A DNA stretch of 64,000 nt from Photorhabdus australis DSM 17609 (GTDB taxonomy: Bacteria; Pseudomonadota; Gammaproteobacteria; Enterobacterales; Enterobacteriaceae), in contig NZ_JONO01000011.1 in NCBI RefSeq assembly GCF_000711895.1, positions 46,414-110,413 on the forward strand, written 5' to 3'. The position numbers and the translations under genes are program-made. The notes under the pieces are model-generated. The model was given only the letters and a program-made list of their open reading frames with translations, made no database searches and was not told the DNA's origin. Within the stretch, counting starts at the first letter, position 1. Each line of letters opens with the position of its first letter. Below are positions 53,250-62,649 of the stretch, in pieces.

Positions 53250-53584
53250 TTTACTTTGATATATTTACACTGTTCAAATGTAAATTCTGGGTGTTGCTAC
53301 AAGTGAATGTTAATATTTGTTGGTAAGATTTAATTCTCCCATGAAATAATTCCCATTTATTTATCTCCATATTTTCCCGGTAAAAATATCTATAGATTTT
53401 ATAACTGAGAATATTTTACCTCTCTGAATAAATTCTAATGAAAGTAGTCTATTATATAAATATATAAAGCAAAAATTCGCTTTATGAGGTTGGTACATAT
53501 ATCGTGCTCTAAGTGATTTTGTAGAAGAAAAAGTTGTATCAAGATGCAGTAAGCCATTCTAAACAACATAAGGAAAATATCTAA

Positions 53585-54040
53585 ATGTTAGTACGTAGAT
53601 CGTTGTTGGCCCTGTTTGCAACTGCTTCCTTATCTGCTGCAGGTATTGTTCATGCAGGACCAGCCGTAACAGTTACATTTAAGCATCTCGGCGCGCAGGG
53701 TAGTGCTGATGCTGTTTATACCATCGTTACTAATAATGAAGTCAGTACACAGGTAAATGCATCACCCAAGCCCAAGGCTAGCGTAAGGCAAGGCGAGTCT
53801 GATCTTTATCGGGTTCAAAGCCCGATTTCACCTGATGGAAATTATGCGATTGTGCGATATAAAATTGGAAATAAGATTTGTGTTTTTTCGACTACTTTCG
53901 TTAATACATATGTCAATGGTGTTAAAGTGCCTAAGTGGAATAAGGGGGCAACTCCGAGCGGTGGTGCCATTTGCAATGCGACCATCACTTTTACTAACTT
54001 TGTGACTTACGAATGGTCAGTTGAATTTACTATGAAGTAA
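53585..54040 (+). CDS. Small secreted protein of unknown family
   Basis: 151 residues. A clear Sec signal peptide (residues 1-24, LLALFATASLSAAGIVHAGP) leaves a mature chain of about 127 residues rich in Val, Thr and Ser, probably beta. Two Cys (NKICVFSTT and GGAICNATI) could form a disulfide. AAGGAAA lies 9 nt before the ATG. I do not recognise the family. It has its own promoter region (438-bp gap) and terminator. It sits directly after the exporter and is a candidate cargo: MacAB-TolC pumps of E. coli take substrates such as enterotoxin STII from the periplasm. This link is inference. Confidence 0.8.
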   Translation: MLVRRSLLALFATASLSAAGIVHAGPAVTVTFKHLGAQGSADAVYTIVTNNEVSTQVNASPKPKASVRQGESDLYRVQSPISPDGNYAIVRYKIGNKICVFSTTFVNTYVNGVKVPKWNKGATPSGGAICNATITFTNFVTYEWSVEFTMK

Positions 54041-54046
54041 TAAATA

Positions 54047-54090
54047 ATGAGTCAGTTATCTTATTAGAGATATCTGGCTCATTTTGTTTT
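54047..54090 (+). terminator. Terminator after the secreted-protein gene
   Basis: AATGAGTCAG (54047) pairs with CTGGCTCATT (one G-T pair) and TATC with GATA inside it, then TTTTGTTTTT. Confidence 0.85.
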
Positions 54091-54519
54091 TATTGTTTGC
54101 ATTGAATTGATATTTAGTTAAATGTCAGCTGGTTATTTTTTCAGTTTCTGCTGGTTATATAATTATTAGTGATTATTATCAGGAGGTTTTTTATTTATTA
54201 TAATGTTAGGTGTAAATAACACAATATATGAGATGTGTTAGCACTAAGTTAAAAATAAAAAATATACAGTAATTTAATTTATTGTTATAAATTAATGTTA
54301 AATGTTTATTTTTTTTAGTTTGATTTTCTTTAGTGTTTTATTGACGAATTAATGGTTCTACACTATTTTTAAAGTTGTAAAGTTTTTTTATTTTTTATAA
54401 GTTTATGGATTATGATGGTTTAATATGGATGTTGATAAATTAGTTGAGTTTTTTTGTGTAATATAAATTTCTATATTCGTAACTTGGTATGAACTCAATT
54501 TTATAAGGAATAATATATT

Positions 54520-54861
54520 ATGATTGATCAAAATAATTCTAATGACATAGTTGCCCCTAATGTATCGATTTCTGATGTAACTGTGTCTTCCATTCAAATT
54601 GCTCCGGAAATAGCTAGAGACAATGTGCATGTAGTCATTATTGATGACAAAGGTGCTTCAAGGGATTTTCTGTTGGATAACTCTGACGGGGGTTATCAGG
54701 GAAATGGTAGTCTAATAACTTTGCTTCTTGCACACCTTAATTCAAAAAAGGTTACTCTTAGAACTACCGGGTATGAATATAATAAACATGGATATATCAA
54801 TGGCGTATTAATTAAAGGGGATAAGGGAAGTGGCGGAAGTGGAGGAGGAAGTGGCGGATGA
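54520..54861 (+). CDS. Small protein with Gly/Ser-rich tail, unknown family
   Basis: 113 residues, no signal peptide. After a polar N-terminus comes a compact region with a hydrophobic core (NVHVVIIDD, GSLITLLLAHLNSKKVTLRT, GYINGVLIKG), then a tail of Gly and Ser (GSGGSGGGSGG) to the end. The middle looks like a small beta domain of the type GxxxLxxLLLxAxxxxKxVxLxxxG, seen in several small bacterial proteins, but I cannot name it. AAGGAATAAT precedes the ATG. It is followed by a strong terminator. Possible relation to the exporter cassette is by position only. Confidence 0.7.
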   Translation: MIDQNNSNDIVAPNVSISDVTVSSIQIAPEIARDNVHVVIIDDKGASRDFLLDNSDGGYQGNGSLITLLLAHLNSKKVTLRTTGYEYNKHGYINGVLIKGDKGSGGSGGGSGG

Positions 54862-55524
54862 TAGGTAAGATATTATAGGAGTGAGAATTCCTATAGAAAA
54901 TATTATTTACGTTAAAGGTATTAAAAGTCTATCTTATTATGTTATTTTCTTTTCCATTTTAAACTTGGGCAGTGCTCAAGATTTATGAAAAATAACGTTT
55001 GTTGGGATAAATAGTGAATCGGAATTAATTCTAAATAAAACCCTGATGTTTAGTTTTTCAGGGTTTTTACTTCTTAATAACTGAACATACATTGAACCTT
55101 AGGAACAGTATTTTAATATTTTTGATTGGTTTTTATCTGCCCGCTGAGAGTGAAAATGATCCTAATGATTGAATAAAAAATACTGTATATTATGATTGTG
55201 AATTGTATGGAAATGTTTTTTTAAATTATATTAATTGTTTTATTCATCGTTGGTTAATAAAACTGGATGGTTTTTTTGCCATTTCATAAAATTGTTATCC
55301 GGAATCACTTATGCTGGTACATGTGGTAATTGTTCTAGAAGATTTATGGAAATCTGTTCTCCATTTCCAGGAAATAAACTGGGGCTAGCCAATGGTTGTT
55401 TGGGAAATTCTTATCTGGTTTTTACTTCATTGTAGGAGGGGGTTAGTTCAGATAGCATAAGAAAATAATGGCCAATGAATTATTGACCATTAAAGAGTGC
55501 TGCCAATAAAGTATAAGAAATCGA
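54862..55524. other. Intergenic region with a terminator and possible gene debris
   Basis: A strong terminator lies at 55037-55068. From about 55235 to 55440 there is a stretch of codon-like sequence with an open frame of 66 codons and no ribosome site; it may be a decayed gene, but I cannot identify it. No repeats seen. Confidence 0.4.
55036..55069 (+). terminator. Strong terminator downstream of the Gly-tail protein gene
   Basis: AAAACCCTGA (55037-55046) pairs with TCAGGGTTTT (55058-55067), followed by a T. Symmetric A/T flanks make it potentially bidirectional. Confidence 0.88.
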
Positions 55525-55890
55525 TTATGGCTCATAACCTAAAAAGTACTTTAATTCAGGTAGGTTACCATTCTCTCTGAACTTGGCAGGTGTGGTATTA
55601 AAATGCTTCTTGAAGATTCGGGTAAATGTTGCCTGAGAGCTGAAACCATACTGTAAGGCAATATCGAGGATTGGCATATTTCCTTCACGTAGAGATTTTG
55701 CGGCCTCGTGTAAGCGCCGTTTGCGAACGTATTCACCTAAGGTACAACCTTTTACCTCTTTAAACACTCTTTGTAGGTGCCACTTTGAATAACCACTTTT
55801 GTTGGCAATAGTGTCTATTTTTATACCTTCGTTACGTTGAAGCTGAGTTTCAAGCCACCGGATAATATCGTTTACTACAATTTCTGACAT
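55525..55890 (-). CDS. AraC-family regulator, MarA/SoxS/Rob type
   Basis: About 121 residues from the ATG at 55890 (GGGAGG just upstream; a GTG two codons earlier is possible). The whole protein is one AraC DNA-binding domain with two helix-turn-helix motifs: IDTIANKSGYSKWHLQRVFK and ILDIALQYGFSSQATFTRIF. This resembles SoxS and MarA in length and sequence. Such proteins act as monomers and switch on efflux and stress genes. Divergent from the membrane-protein gene at 56153. Target genes unknown; the exporter upstream is one candidate. No sensor domain. Confidence 0.88.
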   Translation of the reverse strand: MSEIVVNDIIRWLETQLQRNEGIKIDTIANKSGYSKWHLQRVFKEVKGCTLGEYVRKRRLHEAAKSLREGNMPILDIALQYGFSSQATFTRIFKKHFNTTPAKFRENGNLPELKYFLGYEP

Positions 55891-56033
55891 TTTCACCTCC
55901 CACTAGGGTGGGCTAGTTGCTAAAATATTAGAGTCTGTTAGTTATTTTCGTAATGATAATAACATCAGTTATTAATGTGTGTATTTTAAAATAAATCGGA
56001 AATATCGGTAGGCAAAAAATGCTATTTATAGTT

Positions 56034-56052
56034 GATAATTATTATCATTTAT
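56034..56052. promoter_or_regulatory. Fur-box-like site upstream of the 56.1 kb membrane-protein gene
   Basis: GATAATTATTATCATTTAT matches 14 of 19 positions of the Fur consensus. A second AT-rich site, AATGATAATAACATCA, lies near 55951. They sit between the divergent regulator and membrane-protein genes and may serve both. Confidence 0.65.
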
Positions 56053-56152
56053 AAAGATTTTCTTCACTTTAAAAATAAGTAGCATCAAATGCTCTTCATC
56101 AATTTATTTAAATTAGTATCATCTTTAATTGTTCAATTTAATGGAGGTTGTA

Positions 56153-56767
56153 ATGCAATCGGATTTGGCCTTTTTAACTAAAAGATTGGTATTTTTCATC
56201 CTGTATGCCCTGATCTTGTCCATAGTAATAGGCTTACTTTTTATCGATGTTATCTATTTGCAGAATGCAGTGAAGGAGAACTCATTAACTGAAATTTCTC
56301 AGGAGAGTATACTGTTTGTTATTTCTGCTGTATTTCTTTGGGAAGCAAGGAAGAATAGCAAATTACGTCCTGCCTTAATTTTGATGTCTGGTTTTTTTGC
56401 CTGCTTGTTGATAAGAGAGCTGGATTCCATATTTGATGAAATATTTCATGGTGCTTGGGCGTGGATAGCCATTCCATTAGCGTTGATCTGTATTTTTTAT
56501 GCTGTTCGCAGAGGTAGGAATACCTTAGCAGGGCTTGCTCATTTTGCTCGCCATCAAAGTTACGGCATGATGGTTGCGGGTATTTTATGTGTGTTGGTTT
56601 TTTCCCGTTTGTTTGGAATGGGAGAACTATGGCAAGGTTTAATGTTGGAGCAGTTTGAGCGCACAGTAAAAACTATGGCTGAAGAGGGATGCGAGCTATT
56701 GGGTTATTGTTTTTGTCTGATTTCAACTTTCTGGTATCTTCCTGATGCAATAAAGTTTCGTGAGTAG
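56153..56767 (+). CDS. Multi-pass membrane protein of unknown function
   Basis: 204 residues from the ATG at 56153 (GGAGG at 56143-56147). Five to six TM helices (about 9-30, 43-60, 70-87, 104-124, 138-158, 180-196). Acidic and His residues lie between helices (RELDSIFDEIFHGAWAW; EEGCELLG). I do not recognise the family. It has a Fur-like site upstream and faces the hmu operon, so a role in iron or haem biology is possible but unproven. Confidence 0.8.
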   Translation: MQSDLAFLTKRLVFFILYALILSIVIGLLFIDVIYLQNAVKENSLTEISQESILFVISAVFLWEARKNSKLRPALILMSGFFACLLIRELDSIFDEIFHGAWAWIAIPLALICIFYAVRRGRNTLAGLAHFARHQSYGMMVAGILCVLVFSRLFGMGELWQGLMLEQFERTVKTMAEEGCELLGYCFCLISTFWYLPDAIKFRE

Positions 56768-56785
56768 AATAAGTGAAGAAATAAG

Positions 56786-56815
56786 GCAGGCAAATTACCG
56801 AAATAATTTGCCTGC
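56786..56815. terminator. Stem-loop between the membrane-protein gene and hmuV
   Basis: GCAGGCAAATTA (56786-56797) pairs with TAATTTGCCTGC (56804-56815), a perfect 12-bp stem with a 6-nt loop between convergent genes. T-runs are weak on both sides. Confidence 0.65.
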
Positions 56816-56827
56816 TAGCCTTTGCTA

Positions 56828-57622
56828 TTATTGCCTCAGATAAATCTGAGGCTGCTGGGTTTCAGGGTGGCGGGTGATACCAAGATCTGCCTGATACCAT
56901 TTCCTTAGAATCTGATCACTCAGTACATCTTCTGGCGTACCTGCTGCGACTAACTTCCCTTTATATAATAGAAATATTTTATCGGCGTAGAGAGCGGCGA
57001 GATTGAGATCATGCAGAACACAGCACATGGCTACGGGTTGTTCTCGAGTCAGTCGGTAAAGCAGACGTAGCGTATGCTGCTGGTGGTAGAGATCCAAGGC
57101 TGATGTTGGTTCATCGAGAAATAAACAACATTCTGTTGGTGTTGGATGCCAGAGCTGAGCAAGTACACGAGCCAATTGTACTCTTTGTTGTTCACCACCG
57201 GATAATTGTCGATAGTCGCGGTGGCGTAATTCTTGGCAATCTGTTTGCTCAATAACCGTATCAATTGCTATTTGTTTGTGATGATTACCATGAGGGGAGC
57301 GTCCCATAGCAATAACCTCTTCCACACTAAAGGGGAAGGAGAGTGAACTGTATTGACGCATGACAGCACGGGTTCGCGCTAACTGTTGAGCTGACCATTG
57401 CTCAATAGGTATTCCATGTAAATAACATTGCCCATATTCAGGTTTCATGTATCCCGTTAATAGCCGCAATAATGTGGATTTCCCTGCACCATTTGGTCCG
57501 ATAATGGCGATAACCTCGCCTTTATTTACAGAGAGCGAAACATCATCAATTATTTTCTTATTATCAATTGAATAACTCAGATTTTTCGCCTGTAGAAAAA
57601 TATTATTCTTTGTTGTATCCAT
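56828..57622 (-). CDS. hmuV: Haem ABC transporter ATPase HmuV
   Basis: ATPase of the haem importer. From the ATG at 57622 it has 264 residues; this ATG overlaps the hmuU stop (TAATG), whereas the upstream in-frame start at 57658 would overlap hmuU by 37 bp. Walker [10 protein letters not shown], signature [15 protein letters not shown], Walker [13 protein letters not shown] and H-loop VLHDLN are intact. Last gene of hmuRSTUV. Confidence 0.95.
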   Translation of the reverse strand: MDTTKNNIFLQAKNLSYSIDNKKIIDDVSLSVNKGEVIAIIGPNGAGKSTLLRLLTGYMKPEYGQCYLHGIPIEQWSAQQLARTRAVMRQYSSLSFPFSVEEVIAMGRSPHGNHHKQIAIDTVIEQTDCQELRHRDYRQLSGGEQQRVQLARVLAQLWHPTPTECCLFLDEPTSALDLYHQQHTLRLLYRLTREQPVAMCCVLHDLNLAALYADKIFLLYKGKLVAAGTPEDVLSDQILRKWYQADLGITRHPETQQPQIYLRQ

Positions 57623-58623
57623 TATGCGCGGTTCCCTGGCTGTTTGAGTATCAGCCATAAAAAATATGGACCGCCGATTAAACCAGTGATTAGACCAACA
57701 GGCATTTCTGCTGGGGAAACTAATATTCTTGCTAGTGTATCTGCGGTAAGCAGGAGGGAAGCTCCACCCAACGCAGCACCGGGAAGCAGCCAGTTATGAT
57801 CGCCACCAAATTGCATTCTGATCAGATGCGGAATAACCAACCCGACAAATCCAATGACACCACTTAGTGCAACGGCGCTACCAATAAGTAGAGCGCTTAG
57901 CAGTAATAACTGGAATTTGGTGCTCTGGACATTAATACCAAGATAGTGAGCCTCTTCATCGCCTAATTGTAGCAGATTCAGTTTACGGGCCTGACTGAAA
58001 GTCAGAATGGTGGCTGGAATAATCAAAGAAGCAGCAATTGCCAGAGTTGGCCACTCTATTTGGCTAAGTGATCCCATCATCCATAAAGAAAATTGTCGTA
58101 ATTGTTGATCATCACTGACATAGCTTAGGATACCAATTGCAGACATACAGAGCGCATTGATGGCAATACCTGCTAACAATAAACGAGCCAGATTCCCGGA
58201 GCTATATTTATTCAATGAAAAAATCAGTAATGAAATTAATATGCTGCCAATAAAGGCTGCAATAATATATCCATATACAGCAATTGCAGATGGGAGGCTA
58301 AATGGTAGAACAATGACCACGGCGACCATCAGTGCTGCACCGCTGCTAATACCTAGTAGGCTAGGATCTGCTAATGGGTTACGAAATAATCCTTGCATCA
58401 CAGCACCAGAAGTCGCTAAAGCACAACCAACCAGTATTGCTAATAATACTCTTGGCAATCTGATGTTTAACCAGATTTGCCACTGAGGATCACTGATAGA
58501 GGCTTCCCACAATGTCTTAAAAGATAGTGATAACGCGCCCATATTGGCAGAGCCAATAGCTAACCCAGAGAGTAATAGACAAAGAAATGCTACCCCCAAA
58601 CCGGGGGATTTCATACGACTCAT
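57622..58623 (-). CDS. hmuU: Haem ABC transporter permease HmuU
   Basis: FecCD-family permease, 333 residues and about ten TM helices. Motifs: [39 protein letters not shown] and [16 protein letters not shown]. Forms the haem channel with HmuV. Its ATG overlaps the hmuT stop (ATGA). Substrate assigned from the operon. Confidence 0.95.
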   Translation of the reverse strand: MSRMKSPGLGVAFLCLLLSGLAIGSANMGALSLSFKTLWEASISDPQWQIWLNIRLPRVLLAILVGCALATSGAVMQGLFRNPLADPSLLGISSGAALMVAVVIVLPFSLPSAIAVYGYIIAAFIGSILISLLIFSLNKYSSGNLARLLLAGIAINALCMSAIGILSYVSDDQQLRQFSLWMMGSLSQIEWPTLAIAASLIIPATILTFSQARKLNLLQLGDEEAHYLGINVQSTKFQLLLLSALLIGSAVALSGVIGFVGLVIPHLIRMQFGGDHNWLLPGAALGGASLLLTADTLARILVSPAEMPVGLITGLIGGPYFLWLILKQPGNRA

Positions 58624-59438
58624 TGAGCTTTCTCCGCCGCCTGTCTCAGTTGTTTCATTACTGTGGGGGTTTCGAGGCCAAAACCAAGCAGCCCCATATC
58701 ATCTACGATCAAAACCTGTTTTTTCTGGCCTGCTGGGGTGTGCTTTAATCCGGGTAATTGCCAGATCTTGTCTAAACCACCCATTGATTTGATACCATCC
58801 TCAGTCACCAGTAATAAATTTGGGGCACTAGCAATAACCCCTTCCTGAGAAAGTGGGCGATAATTGTTAAAGCCTTGCATTGCATTGGTTGCGCCAATAG
58901 CACGAATCATTTTATCAGCTGCGGTTTTCTGCCCGGCAGCCATTGGCATGATACCCCCATGGCTCATTACAAACAGAATGCGGGTTGACAATTTGGTTGT
59001 TGGTATTTTTGCCAGTTCTCTTTGATATTGCTGAATCAGTTGTTCGCCGCGTTCACCTTGATTGACCGCCTTGGCGACGGTCTTAATTTTTTCAGGAATG
59101 GCTTCTAACGCTGCTTTTCCGGTTATCTGAATAACTTCTACGCCAGAATCTTGGATTTGCTTGAGAGCTAGTGAAGGCTTTGCCAGCTCACTGGTCAGAA
59201 CCAGTGTCGGATGTATGGAAAGAATGCCTTCAGGGTTCAGCATTCTCATATAGCCAACATCCGGTAAGGAAAGCAGCTCTGTTGGTTTTAGGCTGGTGCT
59301 GTCTCTGGCGACAACTTTTTCACCTTCACCAAGTGCAAAAACAATTTCAGATACATCGCCACCGATAGTAACGATTCGCTCAGTGGAAAAAGCACCGAAC
59401 GATACCACAAGGACAAATGTTAGAAGCCATTGTTTCAT
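58620..59438 (-). CDS. hmuT: Periplasmic haem-binding protein HmuT
   Basis: Periplasmic binding protein of the class III (BtuF-like) fold, 272 residues. Signal peptide 1-19 (LLTFVLVVSFGAFS). N-lobe TIGGDVSEIVFALGEGEKVV and C-lobe GLLGFGLETPTVMKQLRQA. A Tyr in PDVGYMRMLNPEGI is a likely haem ligand as in family members. 4-bp overlaps with hmuS and hmuU. Confidence 0.94.
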   Translation of the reverse strand: MKQWLLTFVLVVSFGAFSTERIVTIGGDVSEIVFALGEGEKVVARDSTSLKPTELLSLPDVGYMRMLNPEGILSIHPTLVLTSELAKPSLALKQIQDSGVEVIQITGKAALEAIPEKIKTVAKAVNQGERGEQLIQQYQRELAKIPTTKLSTRILFVMSHGGIMPMAAGQKTAADKMIRAIGATNAMQGFNNYRPLSQEGVIASAPNLLLVTEDGIKSMGGLDKIWQLPGLKHTPAGQKKQVLIVDDMGLLGFGLETPTVMKQLRQAAEKAQ

Positions 59439-60508
59439 GCTACACGCTCTTCCTGTACTGGTTGCAATTTTGGCAGAGCAGCCACTTGCTCACGCCACTG
59501 AGTTTGCTCAGGAGTGCCTTCTGTGCGTTGACCAAACAATTGAGCAATTTGATTACCATTAGCATCAAATAATTCAAGGCTAGTGACGAAGCCATCAGTT
59601 GTTGGCTTGCGAGTTACCCAACTTTCAGCAATAGCACTCTCTATTAAATGTAGTGTGAAATTGCGGTTAAAGATATTAATCCATTTTTGATCTGAGTTTT
59701 CTTCCTGATATGGCATCAGCCGCTCCAGCTTACCAGTGAAGATCTGTACGCAACCCCGGTTGCCAACAAAAATCATAATTTCGTTTTGATCACCATAAGC
59801 AGTATTAATGATCTCACTCAGGGCAGAATTTTCCACTCTATAGGCCAGATCGTCCTGTACGGCATTGAAAATTTGCTGACGGCTCAAGTTATGGCGTTTA
59901 AGCATAATGAAGAATTGATGAACATCAGTCATAGCACGCCATTCTTCATCAAGCTGTGCTTTCAGTTCATTTGTTATCGCTGAATGATGAGTTTCTTCTA
60001 TGGGTTTGATAACCAGTGCTGGGTTTTCTTCTGTCTGATATTTTTCGACCAAGGTTTCCCAGGCTGCCATATCAGTATTACTTGTTGCATAAACTTTATG
60101 TAGAGCATCACCTTGATGATCAAAAAACTGGATGCTGTGGCGCAGACCATTTTTTGCGGGTTCAACCAGATAAAATACACTGCTCCAATGATTAAAGAAC
60201 ATCCGCAAATCGAGTTCACGAGGATTTAGGATTAACCCGGCATGGTTGTTGAAACGTGTATTTTCATACCGGCCAATTTGTTCATGAACTGCAAAATCAT
60301 TGCGGGTAATCGCTTTAGTTTCACCAACAACAGCTAATTCTTCCAGTAAAGTGGGGGCATCAATATCAAGGCGTTTGGCATCGATACCAACACGGCTATG
60401 CAATAATTCACCTTCACTGACATTCAGATAAGTAGCCAGATCTCGGGCATATTTGGCTTTGTTATCAGTTTTGGCTTGTAGGTAACGCTCATAAAGTGAT
60501 GAATTCAC
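59435..60508 (-). CDS. hmuS: Haemin-degrading / haem-transport factor HmuS
   Basis: Cytoplasmic HemS/ChuS-family protein, 357 residues in two related halves (about 10-175 and 190-350). It binds incoming haem and, in relatives, degrades it or passes it on. Matching segments: FNNHAGLILNPRELDLRMFFNHW (key His within the first half), NRGCVQIFTG and FNRNFTLHLIESAI. Follows hmuR by 32 bp. Enzyme activity varies among relatives. Confidence 0.95.
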   Translation of the reverse strand: MNSSLYERYLQAKTDNKAKYARDLATYLNVSEGELLHSRVGIDAKRLDIDAPTLLEELAVVGETKAITRNDFAVHEQIGRYENTRFNNHAGLILNPRELDLRMFFNHWSSVFYLVEPAKNGLRHSIQFFDHQGDALHKVYATSNTDMAAWETLVEKYQTEENPALVIKPIEETHHSAITNELKAQLDEEWRAMTDVHQFFIMLKRHNLSRQQIFNAVQDDLAYRVENSALSEIINTAYGDQNEIMIFVGNRGCVQIFTGKLERLMPYQEENSDQKWINIFNRNFTLHLIESAIAESWVTRKPTTDGFVTSLELFDANGNQIAQLFGQRTEGTPEQTQWREQVAALPKLQPVQEERVA

Positions 60509-60539
60509 AGTTTAACTCCTTAAAAATCAGTGTATTAAA

Positions 60540-62609
60540 TTACCACTGGTAACTGACCAATAGTTTGGCATTGCGGCCATCCTGCGGGACTCCCTGTGGT
60601 GAGTAGTATTCTTTATCAAAGGCGTTACCTAGAACTGCCGTAGTGGTCACACCTTTTAACATTCCTTCTCCTTGATAACTGACATAGAAGTCATTAATCC
60701 CATAACCGGCTTGTTGTTTGGTTTGGCCTTTAAAATCAGTATGCTTGGTGAATTGACCTATCCAGCCAACAGAGAAACCAGTTTGTGCAATAGGGATATC
60801 AAGTATGCTGGTGATAGTATCCGGGTTAAGGTTATTGAGAGAATCCCCGCTTTTTTCATCTTTGCCTTCAGTGCGGTTGTAAGCCAGTTCCCAGGAGAAC
60901 AGGTTGGATTCATAATTCATAGAAATATCCCACCCCCAAATCTTGGCACTGGGTACATTAGCCGATGTTGTGTTCAGGTATATTGGATCACCCGATGGTG
61001 ATTTGACTATCTCGCCCGATTTTTTCTTAAGCGGATTAATAAGCTCTAACTTAATATAATCTTTAGCTTTGGTATCGAAATAGCTGGCTTTAAATTTCAG
61101 CTCATCATTCTCTGCTAACAGGTTGTCGAAACGTAGCCCAAAACCCGATTCCCATGTTGTATTACTTTCTGGGCGGAGGTTAGGATTAGGTATCCAGTCG
61201 TTATTCATTCCTGGGCCCATTGAGTAGTGTTTGGAATCGTTATACATTTCTTTCATTGTCGGCGCTCGGAAAGCCTGAGCATAAGAGGTAAACAGCATTG
61301 ACCAATCAGTTGGCGTGATGCTGATAGCACCTTTGGAAGACCATTTATCTGCGCTGACATCCTTATATTTAGAATTGGTTCCTTTATAGTTGTTATAGCG
61401 AGTACCGGCGATAATAGATACTGGCAGGTCGCGTAAGGTTATTTCATCTTGTACCCAACCGGAATAAAAGCGGATATCGGCATCCGGAAAGCTGTCTGTG
61501 TTGCCCCCTGGGGTTTGTTTCTGTTGGTAAGTTTCACCACCGTAGGTAAATTGATGCGCTAATGGACTGTCTGTCCACAGGCGGGAGCGGTTTTCCAGTT
61601 TTACGCCATAGGTTTTCTGCTTGCGGCCTTCGAAACCCTTTTCTTTAGTGCGGGCATCAATAGTAACATCTGAATAATAAAGGTCAGCCTTAGCATTTAA
61701 CCAATCATATTCTTTCGGATTTAGCTGGTAGCTGAGTTGTGCATCACGTTGAGTTGTTGTTCGATCAGTCCACGAGTCAGGTTCTTGATTTTTCCCGGTG
61801 AGCTTTTGTGGATTTTTAGGTTGATTAGCTTCATTGCGGTAATAGCGTAGCTGGCTGCTTAGGGACTGGTTTTCATCAATTTTCCAACGACCTTTTGCTA
61901 TTAGGTTACTGATAAATTCATCATTATCAGCCGTCAAACCATTGCTATGGCGGATATTACCTGCATCACGTGTACTGAATGCAAATAAACCATCCAGAGA
62001 TTCTGTCTTGCTGAAAGTCGCACCGCCAAAACCCGTGCTATGGTCACCAGTTGCACCGCGGGCAAAAACTCGGAATCCATAATCTTGACCCGCTTGCAGA
62101 AGATCGGCGGCATCTACAGTTTGATAAGCGATAACACCGCCTAAGGCTCCACTGCCGTAGAGCAGAGCTGAAGGACCGCGTACAATTTCGACTTGCTTAA
62201 TTAATGCCGGGTCCAGGAACGTACCATTAATATGGCCGGTATCTGTGCCTTGGCGGATACCGTCAATCAATGTCAAAACACCCTGTGGTCCATAACCACG
62301 CAAGCTAATATCTTGTCCGTTGGCACGGTTTGTACCGGCTATATTAATGCCGGGGACTTTTCTGATGAGATCGTTGGCATTGCCGGCTGTCTGGCTTTGT
62401 GGTGATTTATTATTTATCACTGTTACCATCATGGGTGCTTCGAAACTATCCCTTTCATTACCCGTTGCATAAACTGTTATCACATCGCGGGATGATTTAT
62501 CGCTTTCGGAATCGGGCGATTTTGTTGCTGCATAAACAGTCGGAATACTACTGATAATTGCCAAGCTTAGCGCTGATAATTTAAGTGTTGATTTCGTAGA
62601 TTGAGACAT
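60540..62609 (-). CDS. hmuR: TonB-dependent haem receptor HmuR
   Basis: Outer-membrane haem/haemoprotein receptor of about 689 residues. Start at the ATG at 62609 (GGGGA 8 nt before it lies inside a longer in-frame start at 62624). Signal peptide ends TVYA-A. TonB box area SRDVITVYATG. Plug domain (about 50-160) has GYGPQGVLTLIDGIRQG and ALLYGSGALGGVIAYQT. The barrel carries the haem-receptor motifs FRAP (QAFRAPTMKEMY) and NPNL (WIPNPNLRPES). It ends in a Trp (LLVSYQW), slightly unlike the usual Phe. First gene of hmuRSTUV. Confidence 0.95.
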   Translation of the reverse strand: MSQSTKSTLKLSALSLAIISSIPTVYAATKSPDSESDKSSRDVITVYATGNERDSFEAPMMVTVINNKSPQSQTAGNANDLIRKVPGINIAGTNRANGQDISLRGYGPQGVLTLIDGIRQGTDTGHINGTFLDPALIKQVEIVRGPSALLYGSGALGGVIAYQTVDAADLLQAGQDYGFRVFARGATGDHSTGFGGATFSKTESLDGLFAFSTRDAGNIRHSNGLTADNDEFISNLIAKGRWKIDENQSLSSQLRYYRNEANQPKNPQKLTGKNQEPDSWTDRTTTQRDAQLSYQLNPKEYDWLNAKADLYYSDVTIDARTKEKGFEGRKQKTYGVKLENRSRLWTDSPLAHQFTYGGETYQQKQTPGGNTDSFPDADIRFYSGWVQDEITLRDLPVSIIAGTRYNNYKGTNSKYKDVSADKWSSKGAISITPTDWSMLFTSYAQAFRAPTMKEMYNDSKHYSMGPGMNNDWIPNPNLRPESNTTWESGFGLRFDNLLAENDELKFKASYFDTKAKDYIKLELINPLKKKSGEIVKSPSGDPIYLNTTSANVPSAKIWGWDISMNYESNLFSWELAYNRTEGKDEKSGDSLNNLNPDTITSILDIPIAQTGFSVGWIGQFTKHTDFKGQTKQQAGYGINDFYVSYQGEGMLKGVTTTAVLGNAFDKEYYSPQGVPQDGRNAKLLVSYQW

Positions 62610-62649
62610 CAGACGAATCCCCATAATAATATTTTGTGATTTATGGATA

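Noticed and set aside
55235..55435. 66-codon frame between the Gly-tail gene and the AraC regulator
   Set aside because: No start context and no recognisable protein; noted only as possible debris.
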